From: Gemmatimonadota bacterium
Lineage (GTDB): Bacteria; Gemmatimonadota; Gemmatimonadetes; Gemmatimonadales; Gemmatimonadaceae
DNA: 64,000 bases
NCBI GenBank assembly: GCA_027307165.1
Contig: DAHUXM010000004.1
Span: 1 to 64,000, forward strand
Reading direction: 5' to 3'
Below are positions 23,758 to 32,949 of this stretch, one piece after another (the stretch's first letter is position 1; each line of letters starts with the position of its first letter). A model generated the notes under the pieces. That model made no database searches. It worked only from the letters and a program-made list of their open reading frames with translations, and was not told the DNA's origin. The position numbers and the translations under genes are program-made.

Positions 23758-24981
23758 CTACTCGTAGCGCAGTGCGTCGATCGGGTTGAGCGAAGCTGCG
23801 CGACGCGCCGGCCACACACCGAACAATATTCCGACGACGGCGGAAAACGCGAATGCAACGAGGACCGCGCTAACCGAAATCGATGCGTTCCAGTTGGCGA
23901 TCTTCGTCATCGCCAGTGCGCCTCCACCTCCGATCAGAATTCCCCCGATACCACCAAGCATGCATAGGACCACGGCCTCGATAAGGAACTGGAGCAGGAT
24001 GTTGAGTCGTGTCGCGCCAAGCGCCTTGCGCACTCCGATCTCGCGCGTGCGCTCCGTCACCGATACGAGCATGATGTTCATGATGCCGATCCCGCCCACA
24101 ATCAGACTGACCGCTGCGATGCCGGCAAGCAGGTACGTAAACGTCGCCGTCGTCTCCCCGAGTGTGTTGAGGAAGTCGGCCTGACTTCGAATGTTGACGT
24201 CGCTCTCGGCGCCCGGCCGGAGCCGGTGTGCACGCGCAAGGATCGACTGCGCCTCGGCCATCGTCGCCGTGACCAGCGAATCGTTCGGAGCGAGCACATT
24301 GATCGTGCGTAGCTGATCTCTCCCGAAGATGCGGTAGCGCATCGTAGTGATTGGGATGAGGACTTCATCATCGGGGTTGCCGAATCCGGTGCCCTGACCC
24401 TTTGGTGCCAGCGTTCCGACGATCCTGAACTGGATTCCCTGGATTCGGACGGTCTCACCAATGACCGACTCGCCGTTCGTGATACCGAGGTCCTGAAGCA
24501 CGGCGTCACCGAGTATCGCAACCAGCTGGCTGCCCTTGTCCTCCGCGTTCGTGAACATGCGTCCGGACGCGATGGTGTAGAGGCGAACCTGCGGGTAATT
24601 CGGCGTCGTACCTATGATGTCGGTGCTGGTGTTCTTGTTGAGATACTGAACCTGTGCCGTCTTCTGCATCTCCGGCTCGACCTGCGTGATGAGCTTCGCG
24701 TTCACCCGGAGCGCTTCGGCATCCGCCATCGTCAACTTCGCGCGGTCGGTGCTCGATGCCAGACCGCGCGAAAATATCTGTCCCGGCGAGATCGAAATCA
24801 GAGTTGTTCCGAGCGCGGATATCCGTGCCTTCACGGCTTCCTGGGCTCCATTTCCGATCGCCACCATCGCAATGACCGCTCCGACACCGATAACCACGCC
24901 AAGCATCGTGAGCACCGAGCGCATCTTGTTGGCTCGGAGCGCGGTCATCGCGATCGATAGGGTTTCTCCAACGGGCATCAT
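23758..24981 (-). CDS. MacB-type ABC permease, no ATPase domain
   Basis: The 407-residue product has the MacB/FtsX layout: a first helix after the start (MRSVLTMLGVVIGVGAVIAMVAIG), a large periplasmic MacB_PCD domain (about 45-280), then three C-terminal helices with TERTREIGVRKALGA. The ATP-binding domain found at the N-terminus of E. coli MacB is absent, so a separate ATPase subunit is needed. The start codon overlaps the stop of the membrane-fusion gene. It is the last gene of the operon and ends before a strong terminator. Confidence 0.9.
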   Translation of the reverse strand: MMPVGETLSIAMTALRANKMRSVLTMLGVVIGVGAVIAMVAIGNGAQEAVKARISALGTTLISISPGQIFSRGLASSTDRAKLTMADAEALRVNAKLITQVEPEMQKTAQVQYLNKNTSTDIIGTTPNYPQVRLYTIASGRMFTNAEDKGSQLVAILGDAVLQDLGITNGESVIGETVRIQGIQFRIVGTLAPKGQGTGFGNPDDEVLIPITTMRYRIFGRDQLRTINVLAPNDSLVTATMAEAQSILARAHRLRPGAESDVNIRSQADFLNTLGETTATFTYLLAGIAAVSLIVGGIGIMNIMLVSVTERTREIGVRKALGATRLNILLQFLIEAVVLCMLGGIGGILIGGGGALAMTKIANWNASISVSAVLVAFAFSAVVGILFGVWPARRAASLNPIDALRYE

Positions 24982-26591
24982 CTTGGACGTCCTCCTCCGC
25001 CAGCGGCCGGTCGAGTCGTATTGCTTCCACCTGGCAATGCACCACCAACCATCGACCTTGCGCGCGCACTGTTCCTGTCCCGCACGGCCTGCAGTGCGAT
25101 GGTAGCGAGAAGCGCGACCTGGTCCCCTTCCTTCAGTCCGCTGATCACTTCGGTGTAATCGAAGTCGCTGACTCCGAGTCGTACCACCCGCGGTGACCAT
25201 CCCGTCGGCGTCTTCACGAATGCTACGACCGGTGCGCCAATGGCGCCCGTGCCGCCGCCCGCGAACGCTGCGCGCAGACATGCACGCGCGGTATCGGCCG
25301 AGACGCTCGCACTCTTGTAGATCGCTTCCGTCTTCTTGTGGGCGGTTGCCGAATCAATCGTGCCAGCACGGGTCTGAGCGCGTACAGAGTCGAGCAGCGC
25401 ACGCGCATTGACCTTGTTGAGCTTGGCCATTACGCCGGTGCAGACGGAATCCGGCACCGTGATGCCGCCTCCGAACCCACCACCGCCAGCACCACCGGCA
25501 CCACCACCGGCGCTACCACCGCGGCCACCGCGACCTCCACCGGCGCGTGCGCCGCCACCACCACCCGCGCCACCCGCACCACCAGCGGCACCAGGGCCAC
25601 CAGCGCCAAACCCGCCACCACGGCGCACCCCGAGCGCGTCCATCGTGTCCTGACTGATGCCCAGCTCTGCGCCGATATCGATTGCGTCCTTCATGCTTCT
25701 CACAGCGTCGTTCGGCACTGCGATCACGTTACGCCGTTGCTGCGTTATGATTGAAACTTCGCCGTTCATGCCTGGGAGCAGCGCCAGATCCGTGTTCGGC
25801 AGAGAGACGAGAACCGGGAACATGGTAACGCTGTTCTGGATGACAGCCTGCGGCTGAACCTTCTCCACGGTGCCGGCGAACGTGCGGCCGGGAAACGCGT
25901 CGATCGTGACCGAGACCGGCATGCCTTCGTGAACGTTGCCGACATCCGTCTCGTTGACGAGTGCCTGCATGCGAACATGGTGCAGATCGGCAACCGTGAG
26001 GATGGTGCTGCCACCACCAACGTTCGACGTGGCCGATGAAACTACCGTGCCGACAGCCGCGGTCTTGCTGATGACCGTACCGGACACCTGCGACCGGAGC
26101 GTTGCATAGTCGAGGTTCTGTTGCGCGGTGCTGAGCGCGGCCTGCGCGGCGACCAGTTGCGACGTTGCGTTGGCCGCATTGATGATCGCCGTCTCGTGCT
26201 CGTCGGCCGTTATCACCTTCTGCGCATACAGCTCATTCGCGCGCTGCAGCGCGGCCTTGGTAACCGTGACGTTCGCCTCCGCAGCAGCTTCGGCTGACTT
26301 GGTGCGCTGGTAGTCGTTGTTCAGAGTGCGCGTATCGATCTGCACCAGCAGATCGCCCGGTTTGACGACCTGGCCGATTTCTACCGGCATCTTCATTACG
26401 AGGCCTGATGCCTGAGATTTCACTGGCACCGTATCTTCCGGCTCTACGGTTCCCGTTGCCTGGGCCGTGACGATGATATCGCGACGTCCGATCGCAACGG
26501 TGGGAACCGCTGCCTGGTCATTCTTCTTCTTGCTGCAAGCGCCGATTGACGTTACGGCCAATACGAGGAGCAGCTTGGTACGTCCGTTCAT
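24978..26591 (-). CDS. MacA-type membrane-fusion lipoprotein with Gly-rich insert
   Basis: The 537-residue product has a lipoprotein signal with C19 in SIGACSKKK, a first barrel-sandwich half (about 40-85), a coiled-coil hairpin (about 92-165), the second half and a beta-barrel domain (about 165-290). It follows the HlyD/MacA adaptor pattern (VEIGQVVKPGDLLVQID). A Gly/Ala-rich low-complexity block (325-376) is inserted before the membrane-proximal domain, which then carries about 75 residues with two Cys. This explains the length above the usual 370-400. It links the MacB-type permease to TolC for export. It is coupled to its neighbours by 4-base overlaps. Confidence 0.9.
   Translation of the reverse strand: MNGRTKLLLVLAVTSIGACSKKKNDQAAVPTVAIGRRDIIVTAQATGTVEPEDTVPVKSQASGLVMKMPVEIGQVVKPGDLLVQIDTRTLNNDYQRTKSAEAAAEANVTVTKAALQRANELYAQKVITADEHETAIINAANATSQLVAAQAALSTAQQNLDYATLRSQVSGTVISKTAAVGTVVSSATSNVGGGSTILTVADLHHVRMQALVNETDVGNVHEGMPVSVTIDAFPGRTFAGTVEKVQPQAVIQNSVTMFPVLVSLPNTDLALLPGMNGEVSIITQQRRNVIAVPNDAVRSMKDAIDIGAELGISQDTMDALGVRRGGGFGAGGPGAAGGAGGAGGGGGARAGGGRGGRGGSAGGGAGGAGGGGFGGGITVPDSVCTGVMAKLNKVNARALLDSVRAQTRAGTIDSATAHKKTEAIYKSASVSADTARACLRAAFAGGGTGAIGAPVVAFVKTPTGWSPRVVRLGVSDFDYTEVISGLKEGDQVALLATIALQAVRDRNSARARSMVGGALPGGSNTTRPAAGGGGRPR
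25464..25619 (-). repeat. Low-complexity Gly/Ala codon repeat inside the fusion-protein gene
   Basis: On the + strand this is an imperfect run of CCACCG, CCACCA and CCAGCG triplet pairs; on the coding strand it gives GGxGGx codons for residues 325-376. It stays in frame and has no stop codon. Such runs can vary in length by slippage, in whole codons. Confidence 0.75.
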
Positions 26592-28036
26592 CGTGTGACT
26601 CCGTTCGATCCGGTTGTTACGGTGACGAGTGGCTGCCCAATGAGTGCTTCGATCTGTGCCGTTGCCAACCGTACTGTGTTGCGCGCGGCGATGAGGTTTG
26701 CTTGTGCCTGGTTCAATGTCGTCTGAGCTGTTAACAAGTCCACGATGGTTGATAGTCCGAGATTGTACCGCTGCTGCACCACGCGCACGTTTTCAGTTGC
26801 CGCGGCGATCGACGCCGTCTGCACAAGGATCTGCTCCTGTCCGAGACGAAGCGCATCGATGAACTGCACGGACAGTTGCTGTGCTGCCAGCTTGGCGTCC
26901 CGCAGCGTCGCCGCAGCGTTGGCCTGATTGATGGTGGCGTTCGCCAACTGTCCTTCCCTCTGGAATCCATTGAAAATCGGTATGCTCAGGGAGAAGTTGA
27001 GCTGTCCGGTATATATGAAAGGGTTGTTGCCAAGCCCGTAAACTCCGGCGCCGCTTCCGCCACGCGAGTAGTTGGCGCTGATCGTCGGGAGATAAGCGGC
27101 GCGTGCTGCCTTGCGTCGCTGTTCGGCGGCAGCCAGCAGATAGACGTCCTGAGCAATGTTGGGCGCTGCCTCCGCCCGGGCGACAACCGCGGCACTGTCG
27201 ATCTGCACCGTGTCGCGCGCGGTCACGTCCGGATCGTTCAGCGCAGCCGATAGTGGCACGCTCGACCCGACCAGTCGAGTGAGCGTCGCGTTGGCGTCGC
27301 GCCTCGCATTCTGCGCCGAGCGAAGCGCCAGTTGTGCGTTGGCGATCTGCACGACCGCGGTCAGTGAATCGGACGCGGTCGCGGCACCCGCTACAACGCG
27401 CCGGCGCGACGCATCCAGTTGCTGGACGGCCTGCGCAAGCTGGGTGCGTGCTGCCTGTTCACTCTCGAGCGCCGAGAGCGAAGCGTAGAACTGCTGCTCC
27501 ACGTTCAGCGCGATTGTGAACGATTGCGTGACCTCGGCTTGTGTGGCTGCCGCCGCCTCGGCCTTCGCAGCCTGGAGGTTCGGCACGTTCTGGAAGTTGA
27601 ACAGCTGAGCGCTGAATCCGAGCGAGTTGTTGTAGTTCCATCTGTCGCCCGCGATCGTTACAGTCTCACCGGCCGAGTTCACGCGGGTAAGTGATCCGGC
27701 ACCCGTGAACTGGCGACCTGCCCCAAAACTCGCCGTGATGCTTGGCAGGAACGCGCCGTAAGCGCTGCGGACAGCCACCTTGCCAGACTCCACGCTTCCG
27801 CGCGCGGCGATAGATGCCGGCGAGTTCTGCTGCGCGAGCCGGACGGCCTCCGAGAGCGTGACTGGCTGAGTGCCAGTGCTCACGGAATCCTGAGTCTTCG
27901 TGACGCCCTGTGCTCCCGCCGCAAAGACGGGAAGGACTGCGACTCCCAGAACGAGAAGAAGTCGGCCCCCTGTCCGCCCCGCGGTCCTGACGCCCCAACG
28001 GCCGGAAATTCCTCTAGGCTGCAATTGAATTGTCAT
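26588..28036 (-). CDS. TolC-family outer-membrane efflux protein
   Basis: The 482-residue product has a signal peptide (about 1-42, LLLVLGVAVLPVFAAGAQ) and two OEP repeats with the family's long helices: VTLSEAVRLAQQNSPASIAARGSV at the start, and the LSLSIPIFNGF beta segment with the second-half helices after it. A TVDLLTAQTTLNQAQANLIAA-like segment closes the second repeat. It would form the trimeric outer-membrane tunnel for the fusion protein and permease encoded next. It is the first gene of the operon; its ATG at 28036 lies divergent to the CFA synthase gene. Confidence 0.92.
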   Translation of the reverse strand: MTIQLQPRGISGRWGVRTAGRTGGRLLLVLGVAVLPVFAAGAQGVTKTQDSVSTGTQPVTLSEAVRLAQQNSPASIAARGSVESGKVAVRSAYGAFLPSITASFGAGRQFTGAGSLTRVNSAGETVTIAGDRWNYNNSLGFSAQLFNFQNVPNLQAAKAEAAAATQAEVTQSFTIALNVEQQFYASLSALESEQAARTQLAQAVQQLDASRRRVVAGAATASDSLTAVVQIANAQLALRSAQNARRDANATLTRLVGSSVPLSAALNDPDVTARDTVQIDSAAVVARAEAAPNIAQDVYLLAAAEQRRKAARAAYLPTISANYSRGGSGAGVYGLGNNPFIYTGQLNFSLSIPIFNGFQREGQLANATINQANAAATLRDAKLAAQQLSVQFIDALRLGQEQILVQTASIAAATENVRVVQQRYNLGLSTIVDLLTAQTTLNQAQANLIAARNTVRLATAQIEALIGQPLVTVTTGSNGVTR

Positions 28037-28257
28037 GAAAGTTGTTTGTACCGGCCGCGGCGGGCACCGTGTGCCGTCGCTGCCAGTCTAGCAGCGTCCG
28101 CCGGCCTCTGCGTTTCCGGCGTTCCGCCGGAGAGGTCGAAAAAATATTCGGCCTCTTCTAACATCATTACAGGTTGCTACGCCAAAACGTTTGGAATTGC
28201 CTTCTGGCCGCAGATGTTCCCCGATCCTGACCTGGCTCCGCGGCCGCTGCGCGATTT
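28037..28257. other. Divergent intergenic region, tolC-like / cfa
   Basis: These 221 bases must hold promoters for both divergent genes. An A-rich patch (GAAAAAATATTC, 28138-28149) stands out from the GC-rich surroundings, and could belong to a promoter for either strand. I see no clean hexamer pair and no operator. Confidence 0.35.
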
Positions 28258-29751
28258 ATGCAACGTGGGTTCGTGAACCACATTCGCGCCCCGGGCGCTC
28301 ATGGAGTGCATGGCCACATGGGTACTGGTATTGATCGCAAGCAGGCACGGACACGCCGCCGCCTGACAGACGACCCAGCACAAGCATCTGAAGTTCCTGA
28401 CGCTCACAAGGCGCCAGCTCCCACTCCCCCGATCTACCCGAAGACCTCCCGTGAGTTCGAAGCCGCACGTACGGCGCTGGAGCTCATTTTCGGGCCGCCG
28501 GAGGAACGAGCCTTCGCTGTCCAGTTCTGGAATGGCGAGGTCGATGGCACCAACGATCCTACGCCCGCCTTCACCCTCGTGCTGAACCATCCCGGCACGC
28601 TACGCCGGATGTTGCACCCGCCATTCGAGCTTTCCATCTGCGAAGCCTTCATCGCAGGCGATTTCGACGTCATTGGCGACATCGAGCGGGCCACCGCTCT
28701 CGAAAGCGACCTGAGGGGCGGCCTTTCCAGTCCGTTCCGCCTCGCAAGGATAACCCGCGCACTGCTGACTCTCCCCGTGGGTGATACGCCGGCTCCGCAT
28801 CCGGTCGTCAGAGCGCCGGAGTCCGGCGCTCTCCATACCCCCGAGCGCGACGCCGCAGCCGTCAGATCTCATTACGACGTCGGCAACGACTTCTACAAGC
28901 TCTGGCTCGATGAACGAATGGTCTATTCCTGCGGCTACTTCACGCACGCCGATGCATCGCTCGACGACGCGCAGGAGGCCAAACTCGAGCACATCTGCCG
29001 AAAGCTTCGGCTGAGCCCTGGAGAAAGGATGCTCGACGTCGGCTGCGGCTGGGGCGGTCTCATAATGCACGCTGCCGAGCAGTTCGGAGTCAGCGCCGTC
29101 GGGATAACGCTCAGTTACGAACAGGCGGCATACGCACGCGAGCGAATCCGGGAAAAAGGTCTCGAATCGCGCTGCACCGTCGAGGTGCGCGACTATCGCC
29201 ATCTGACTGCAGATCAAGATTTCGATAAGATTGCGAGCGTCGGAATGGTCGAGCACGTGGGACGCGCCAAGCTGCCCGTGTATTTCGAGCGGCTCTTCAA
29301 GTACCTGCGGCCCGGCGGCCTGTTGCTGAACCACGGAATCGTCCACGCCGGTGGCCAGCGGAAATCCAAGCTTCGCGATCGGGTTTTCGAGCGACTCTGG
29401 GGCGACAACGCCTTCATCAACACGTACGTGTTCCCTGACGGCGAATTGCCGGAGCTGGCAGAAGTAGTCGCGACCGCAGAGGCCGCCGGCTTCGAGACGC
29501 GCGATGCGGAATCGCTGCGCGAGCACTACGCGCTCACGTTGCGCAAGTGGGTGCAGAAGCTGGAAGCCGAGCACGATGCCGCCGTGGCATCCGCCGGAGA
29601 GGAGATCTACAGAATCTGGCGCCTGTACATGGCCGCTTCGGCATACGGATTCGCCTCCGGACGCCTGGCGATAGATCAGGTGTTGCTGGCCAAACGCAGG
29701 GATGACGGCAGCTCGGAGATTCCTCTGACTCGAGCTGACATCTATGCATAA
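28258..29751 (+). CDS. cfa: Cyclopropane-fatty-acyl-phospholipid synthase
   Basis: The 497-residue product has the CFA synthase layout: an N-terminal lipid-binding domain (about 60-190) and a C-terminal SAM methyltransferase. Key motifs are HYDVGNDFYKLWLD, MVYSCGYF, the SAM-binding LDVGCGWGG at about 259-267, VGITLSYEQ, and SVGMVEHVG, which supplies a bicarbonate-site Glu. It adds a methylene bridge from SAM to unsaturated acyl chains in membrane phospholipids, often in stationary phase. The N-terminal 60 residues are hydrophilic and not conserved; a later start such as the ATG at 28318 (MGTGIDRK) is possible. Confidence 0.92.
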   Translation: MQRGFVNHIRAPGAHGVHGHMGTGIDRKQARTRRRLTDDPAQASEVPDAHKAPAPTPPIYPKTSREFEAARTALELIFGPPEERAFAVQFWNGEVDGTNDPTPAFTLVLNHPGTLRRMLHPPFELSICEAFIAGDFDVIGDIERATALESDLRGGLSSPFRLARITRALLTLPVGDTPAPHPVVRAPESGALHTPERDAAAVRSHYDVGNDFYKLWLDERMVYSCGYFTHADASLDDAQEAKLEHICRKLRLSPGERMLDVGCGWGGLIMHAAEQFGVSAVGITLSYEQAAYARERIREKGLESRCTVEVRDYRHLTADQDFDKIASVGMVEHVGRAKLPVYFERLFKYLRPGGLLLNHGIVHAGGQRKSKLRDRVFERLWGDNAFINTYVFPDGELPELAEVVATAEAAGFETRDAESLREHYALTLRKWVQKLEAEHDAAVASAGEEIYRIWRLYMAASAYGFASGRLAIDQVLLAKRRDDGSSEIPLTRADIYA

Positions 29752-29775
29752 GGCGAAACGATTACACTTGATGGC

Positions 29776-30657
29776 ATGAACCGTCGACACCATGGCATCA
29801 AGCTGGTCTCCATATGCGTCTCACTTGCAATTCTTCCAACCGCGTCAGTTGCCGCGCAACAGGCTGCCGCGCAATCGTTTGCGCTGCAACCTGCTGCGAC
29901 GCGAACCACAAGTGATACATCGGCCCATCGCACCGGCATCCTGAATCGGCGCGATGCGATAACCGCGGCCGCTTTCGTGCTGGGCACGGCGGCCGCCATG
30001 CCGTTGGACCGCCACATTGCAGTCGAATCACAACGGCAGTCGCTTCAGAGCAAAACCGCACTCCGGCACACGATGACCGGCATCCGCGTGCTCGGCGAGC
30101 CCGGGTCGATCATCATCGCTGGTGCCACGTACGTCTACGGACGGGCCGAAGATTCCCCACGCTCGGCGGAGCTTGGCCTCCGTACGATCGAGTCAATAGG
30201 TGCAGCGGGACTCACCACAGTGGTCATCAAGGCATTCGCCGGCCGTGCTCGCCCGTACGTCACCAGCGACACGAATCCGCACTTGTACAAATTCGGCCGC
30301 GGATTTCACGACGACAACTACACATCGTTCCCATCGGGCCACGTCACGACGGCGTTTGCGGCTGCGTCTGCCGCAAGTCAGGAGATCGGATACCTGTGGC
30401 CACACGCGTCCCACCTTTGGACGCCCGTACTGTTCACAACCGCGTCGCTTGTCGGAGTTGCACGAATCTATGAGGACAAGCATTGGGCAAGTGACGTCGT
30501 CGCCGGCGCCGCAGTCGGAACTCTGGTGTCGAGAGTCGTGGTCCGCTACGCGCGCGCACATCCGCAGAATGCCATCGACAGATGGCTGCTTCCTGTTGGT
30601 GTATCTCAGATGAGCGGCGGACGCGGGATGGCCGTTGCCTGGAATTACAAATGGTAA
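29776..30657 (+). CDS. PAP2-family phosphatase, exported
   Basis: The 293-residue product has a signal peptide (SICVSLAILPTASVAAQQ) and the three PAP2 motifs: KAFAGRARP, PSGHVTTAFA and RIYEDKHWASDVVAG, with the two catalytic His residues and the phosphate-binding Lys, Arg and Ser in place. Several hydrophobic segments suggest an envelope or outer-membrane location like PagP-adjacent LpxE/PgpB-type lipid phosphatases. It may act on undecaprenyl pyrophosphate, phosphatidate or lipid A; the sequence does not say. It begins 24 bases after cfa on the same strand, so a lipid-modification operon is plausible. Confidence 0.88.
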   Translation: MNRRHHGIKLVSICVSLAILPTASVAAQQAAAQSFALQPAATRTTSDTSAHRTGILNRRDAITAAAFVLGTAAAMPLDRHIAVESQRQSLQSKTALRHTMTGIRVLGEPGSIIIAGATYVYGRAEDSPRSAELGLRTIESIGAAGLTTVVIKAFAGRARPYVTSDTNPHLYKFGRGFHDDNYTSFPSGHVTTAFAAASAASQEIGYLWPHASHLWTPVLFTTASLVGVARIYEDKHWASDVVAGAAVGTLVSRVVVRYARAHPQNAIDRWLLPVGVSQMSGGRGMAVAWNYKW

Positions 30658-30658
30658 G

Positions 30659-30677
30659 GGCGCGTACGATACGCGCC
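30659..30677. terminator. Hairpin between convergent PAP2 and S9 genes
   Basis: GGCGCGTA (30659-30666) and TACGCGCC (30670-30677) form a perfect 8-bp stem with a CGA loop, two bases after one stop codon and six before the other. No T-run follows on either strand. Its placement fits a bidirectional transcript end. Confidence 0.45.
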
Positions 30678-30682
30678 TGATC

Positions 30683-32812
30683 TCAGGGCGTATTCACCAG
30701 TGCAAAGGTCAGCTCGTCCGCAATCTCCGCGATGAGCTTCGTCGTCGGCCGGTAGCCGTGACTGCTCTGGGTCTCGATTCTCACCATCACCGGCTTCGGA
30801 CACGCCTGCGCCGCCTGTAGAGCCGCTATGTACTTGTACGTGTGACTCGGCACGACACGATCGTCATGGTCCGCAGTAGTTGCAAGCGTTGCGGGATAGC
30901 ACGTGCCGGCCCGGATGTTCTGCAATGGCGAGTACTTGAGCAACACGGGAAACATCGTCGAATCGGATGACGATCCGTATTCCGTGGCCCACGCGGCGCC
31001 ACCGGTGAACCTGTCGTAGCGGAGCATGTCCATCACGCCGACAGCAGGAAGCGCGACAGCGAACAAGTCTGGGCGCTGCGTCGTAACCGCGCCAACCAGT
31101 AGTCCGCCGTTCGAGCCACCCTGCATGATCAGCCTGCGTGACGACGCGTATTGCTCCGAAACGAGATATTCCGCTGCGGAGATGAAGTCGTCGAATACAT
31201 TCTGCTTCTTCGCGAGCATGCCCGCCTCGTGCCACGTCTCGCCATATTCACCGCCGCCGCGAATGTTCGCGGTTACGTAGATGCCGCCACGCTCGACCCA
31301 TGCCGGAATTGCCGGGCTGAACGCTGGCAGTACGCTGACGTCGAATCCGCCATACGCGTACAGAATTGTCGGATGCGATCCATCCAGCACTGTTCCCCTC
31401 TTCATCGTGATGAAGAGCGGTATCTTCGTTCCATCCTTCGAGGTCGCAAAGACCTGGCGCGTCTCGTACGCCGCCGGATCGAACGTCAGCCTGGGTTGGT
31501 CGAACGGTTTGGTCTCGCGAGACTCCACGTTGAACCGGTATACACTCGTCGGAACCAGCGGTGACGTGAATGCATAGAACATCTCCGGCGTATCATTCCG
31601 CGCGCTCAGTCCGCTCACCGTACCGACTCCCGGCAACGGAATGGCGCCGAGTGGTCTGCCCAGAATGTCGAAGATTCGTACGATGCTCTTCACATCCTCG
31701 AGGTACTGAGCGACGATTCGGTCGCCGGCCATTGTCGCCGATTCGATTGCGAAATTCGATTCAGGAATTACGGTGTGCATGTGCGCACGGTCTGCAGTCA
31801 CGAGATCCAGCGATACGACACGACGGCGTGGCGAGCCATCGTCGGTCAGGATGTACGCGGTAGACCCGATGTTGCCGATGACGTGAAATTGTGCCAGATC
31901 CTCGCTCACGATCGCAGTGAGTGGAGTGCTCACCTTCGGATTCATTGGATCGGCCAGGTCCGCGAAGTACAACCGATTCTTGTTGTCGGCGCCCGCGTTT
32001 GCGGTGCAGAACACGTAACGGCCGTCGTCACTGACGTTGCAGCCAACGAAGTAACGGACGAGCTCACCGCCGCCAAGTATCGCGCGGTCGTCGGACTGCG
32101 ACGTGCCCACGGTGTGATAATAGACCGCGTGCCCGGATAGTGCTGCCGATAACGCCTTGCCCGCAGGTGGCTCCGGATAGCGCGAGTAGAAAAATCCGCG
32201 GCCATCGCGCGTCCACGAAAGATCCGAGAAACGCACCCAGCGCAGCGTGTCGGCTGCATCCTGACCCGACGCAAGATCGCGAATGTGAACCGTGCGCCAG
32301 TCTGCGCCACCCTGCGCGAGCGCGTAGGCCAGGTACCGTCCATCGGGCGACGGCGCCCATTCCTGCAATGCGATCGATCCGTCAGCCGAGAGCGTGTTGG
32401 GATCGAGCAGGGCGCGTGCCGTGCCATCCAGACTGTCGCGCACGTAGAGGACGGCCTGGTTCTGGAGACCCGCGTTGCGCTGGTAGAAGAGTCGCTTGCC
32501 GGGAACCAGTTGCGGCACCGTCACGCGTGCGTAGTCGAACAGCTCCGTCAGTCGATTGCGCAGTGTGTCACGCAACGGGAACTGCGCCAGGAACGAGTTG
32601 GTGAAGTGATTCTGGTCGCCGATCCACGCCGCTGTTTGTGGACTGTTCAAGTCTTCCAGCCAGCGGTAAGGATCCGGAACTCTGGTTCCGAAGTAATCGT
32701 CGGAAACCGTACCGCGATGCGTCTGGGGATATTTCACTTGCTGTGCGTTGATTGCTGGTGCCGCGATGCCGCTGCCGAGGAGCAGTGATGCAACAAGAAG
32801 GCGGAACGACAC
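30683..32812 (-). CDS. Prolyl oligopeptidase (S9A), exported
   Basis: The 709-residue product has a signal peptide (LLVASLLLGSGIAAPAINA), a seven-bladed propeller (about 80-430) and a C-terminal alpha/beta hydrolase domain with Ser567 in GGSNGG, an Asp in TTADHDDRVVP and His685 in SSHGYRP. All three catalytic residues are present. It would cut proline-containing peptides in the periplasm. I chose the GTG at 32812 because it directly precedes the signal peptide and has GAGGA ten bases upstream; an ATG at 32902 would add 30 residues that break the signal peptide. Confidence 0.93.
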   Translation of the reverse strand: MSFRLLVASLLLGSGIAAPAINAQQVKYPQTHRGTVSDDYFGTRVPDPYRWLEDLNSPQTAAWIGDQNHFTNSFLAQFPLRDTLRNRLTELFDYARVTVPQLVPGKRLFYQRNAGLQNQAVLYVRDSLDGTARALLDPNTLSADGSIALQEWAPSPDGRYLAYALAQGGADWRTVHIRDLASGQDAADTLRWVRFSDLSWTRDGRGFFYSRYPEPPAGKALSAALSGHAVYYHTVGTSQSDDRAILGGGELVRYFVGCNVSDDGRYVFCTANAGADNKNRLYFADLADPMNPKVSTPLTAIVSEDLAQFHVIGNIGSTAYILTDDGSPRRRVVSLDLVTADRAHMHTVIPESNFAIESATMAGDRIVAQYLEDVKSIVRIFDILGRPLGAIPLPGVGTVSGLSARNDTPEMFYAFTSPLVPTSVYRFNVESRETKPFDQPRLTFDPAAYETRQVFATSKDGTKIPLFITMKRGTVLDGSHPTILYAYGGFDVSVLPAFSPAIPAWVERGGIYVTANIRGGGEYGETWHEAGMLAKKQNVFDDFISAAEYLVSEQYASSRRLIMQGGSNGGLLVGAVTTQRPDLFAVALPAVGVMDMLRYDRFTGGAAWATEYGSSSDSTMFPVLLKYSPLQNIRAGTCYPATLATTADHDDRVVPSHTYKYIAALQAAQACPKPVMVRIETQSSHGYRPTTKLIAEIADELTFALVNTP

Positions 32813-32949
32813 GATCGTCGTTTCCTCAGACCGTCGTTCCCGCGACCGCGGGAGACGTATGTTGCAGGTCGGTAACATGGATGCGCCACACCAATGAAGC
32901 ATACGCTCCGGCGCGGCGGGTGTGAAGCCGCGCCGCGTGCCCTCGGCGC

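Noticed and set aside
25464..25619. Tandem repeat locus or CRISPR-like array
   Set aside because: The repeat is imperfect, stays in codon phase and lies inside an open reading frame; there are no spacers.
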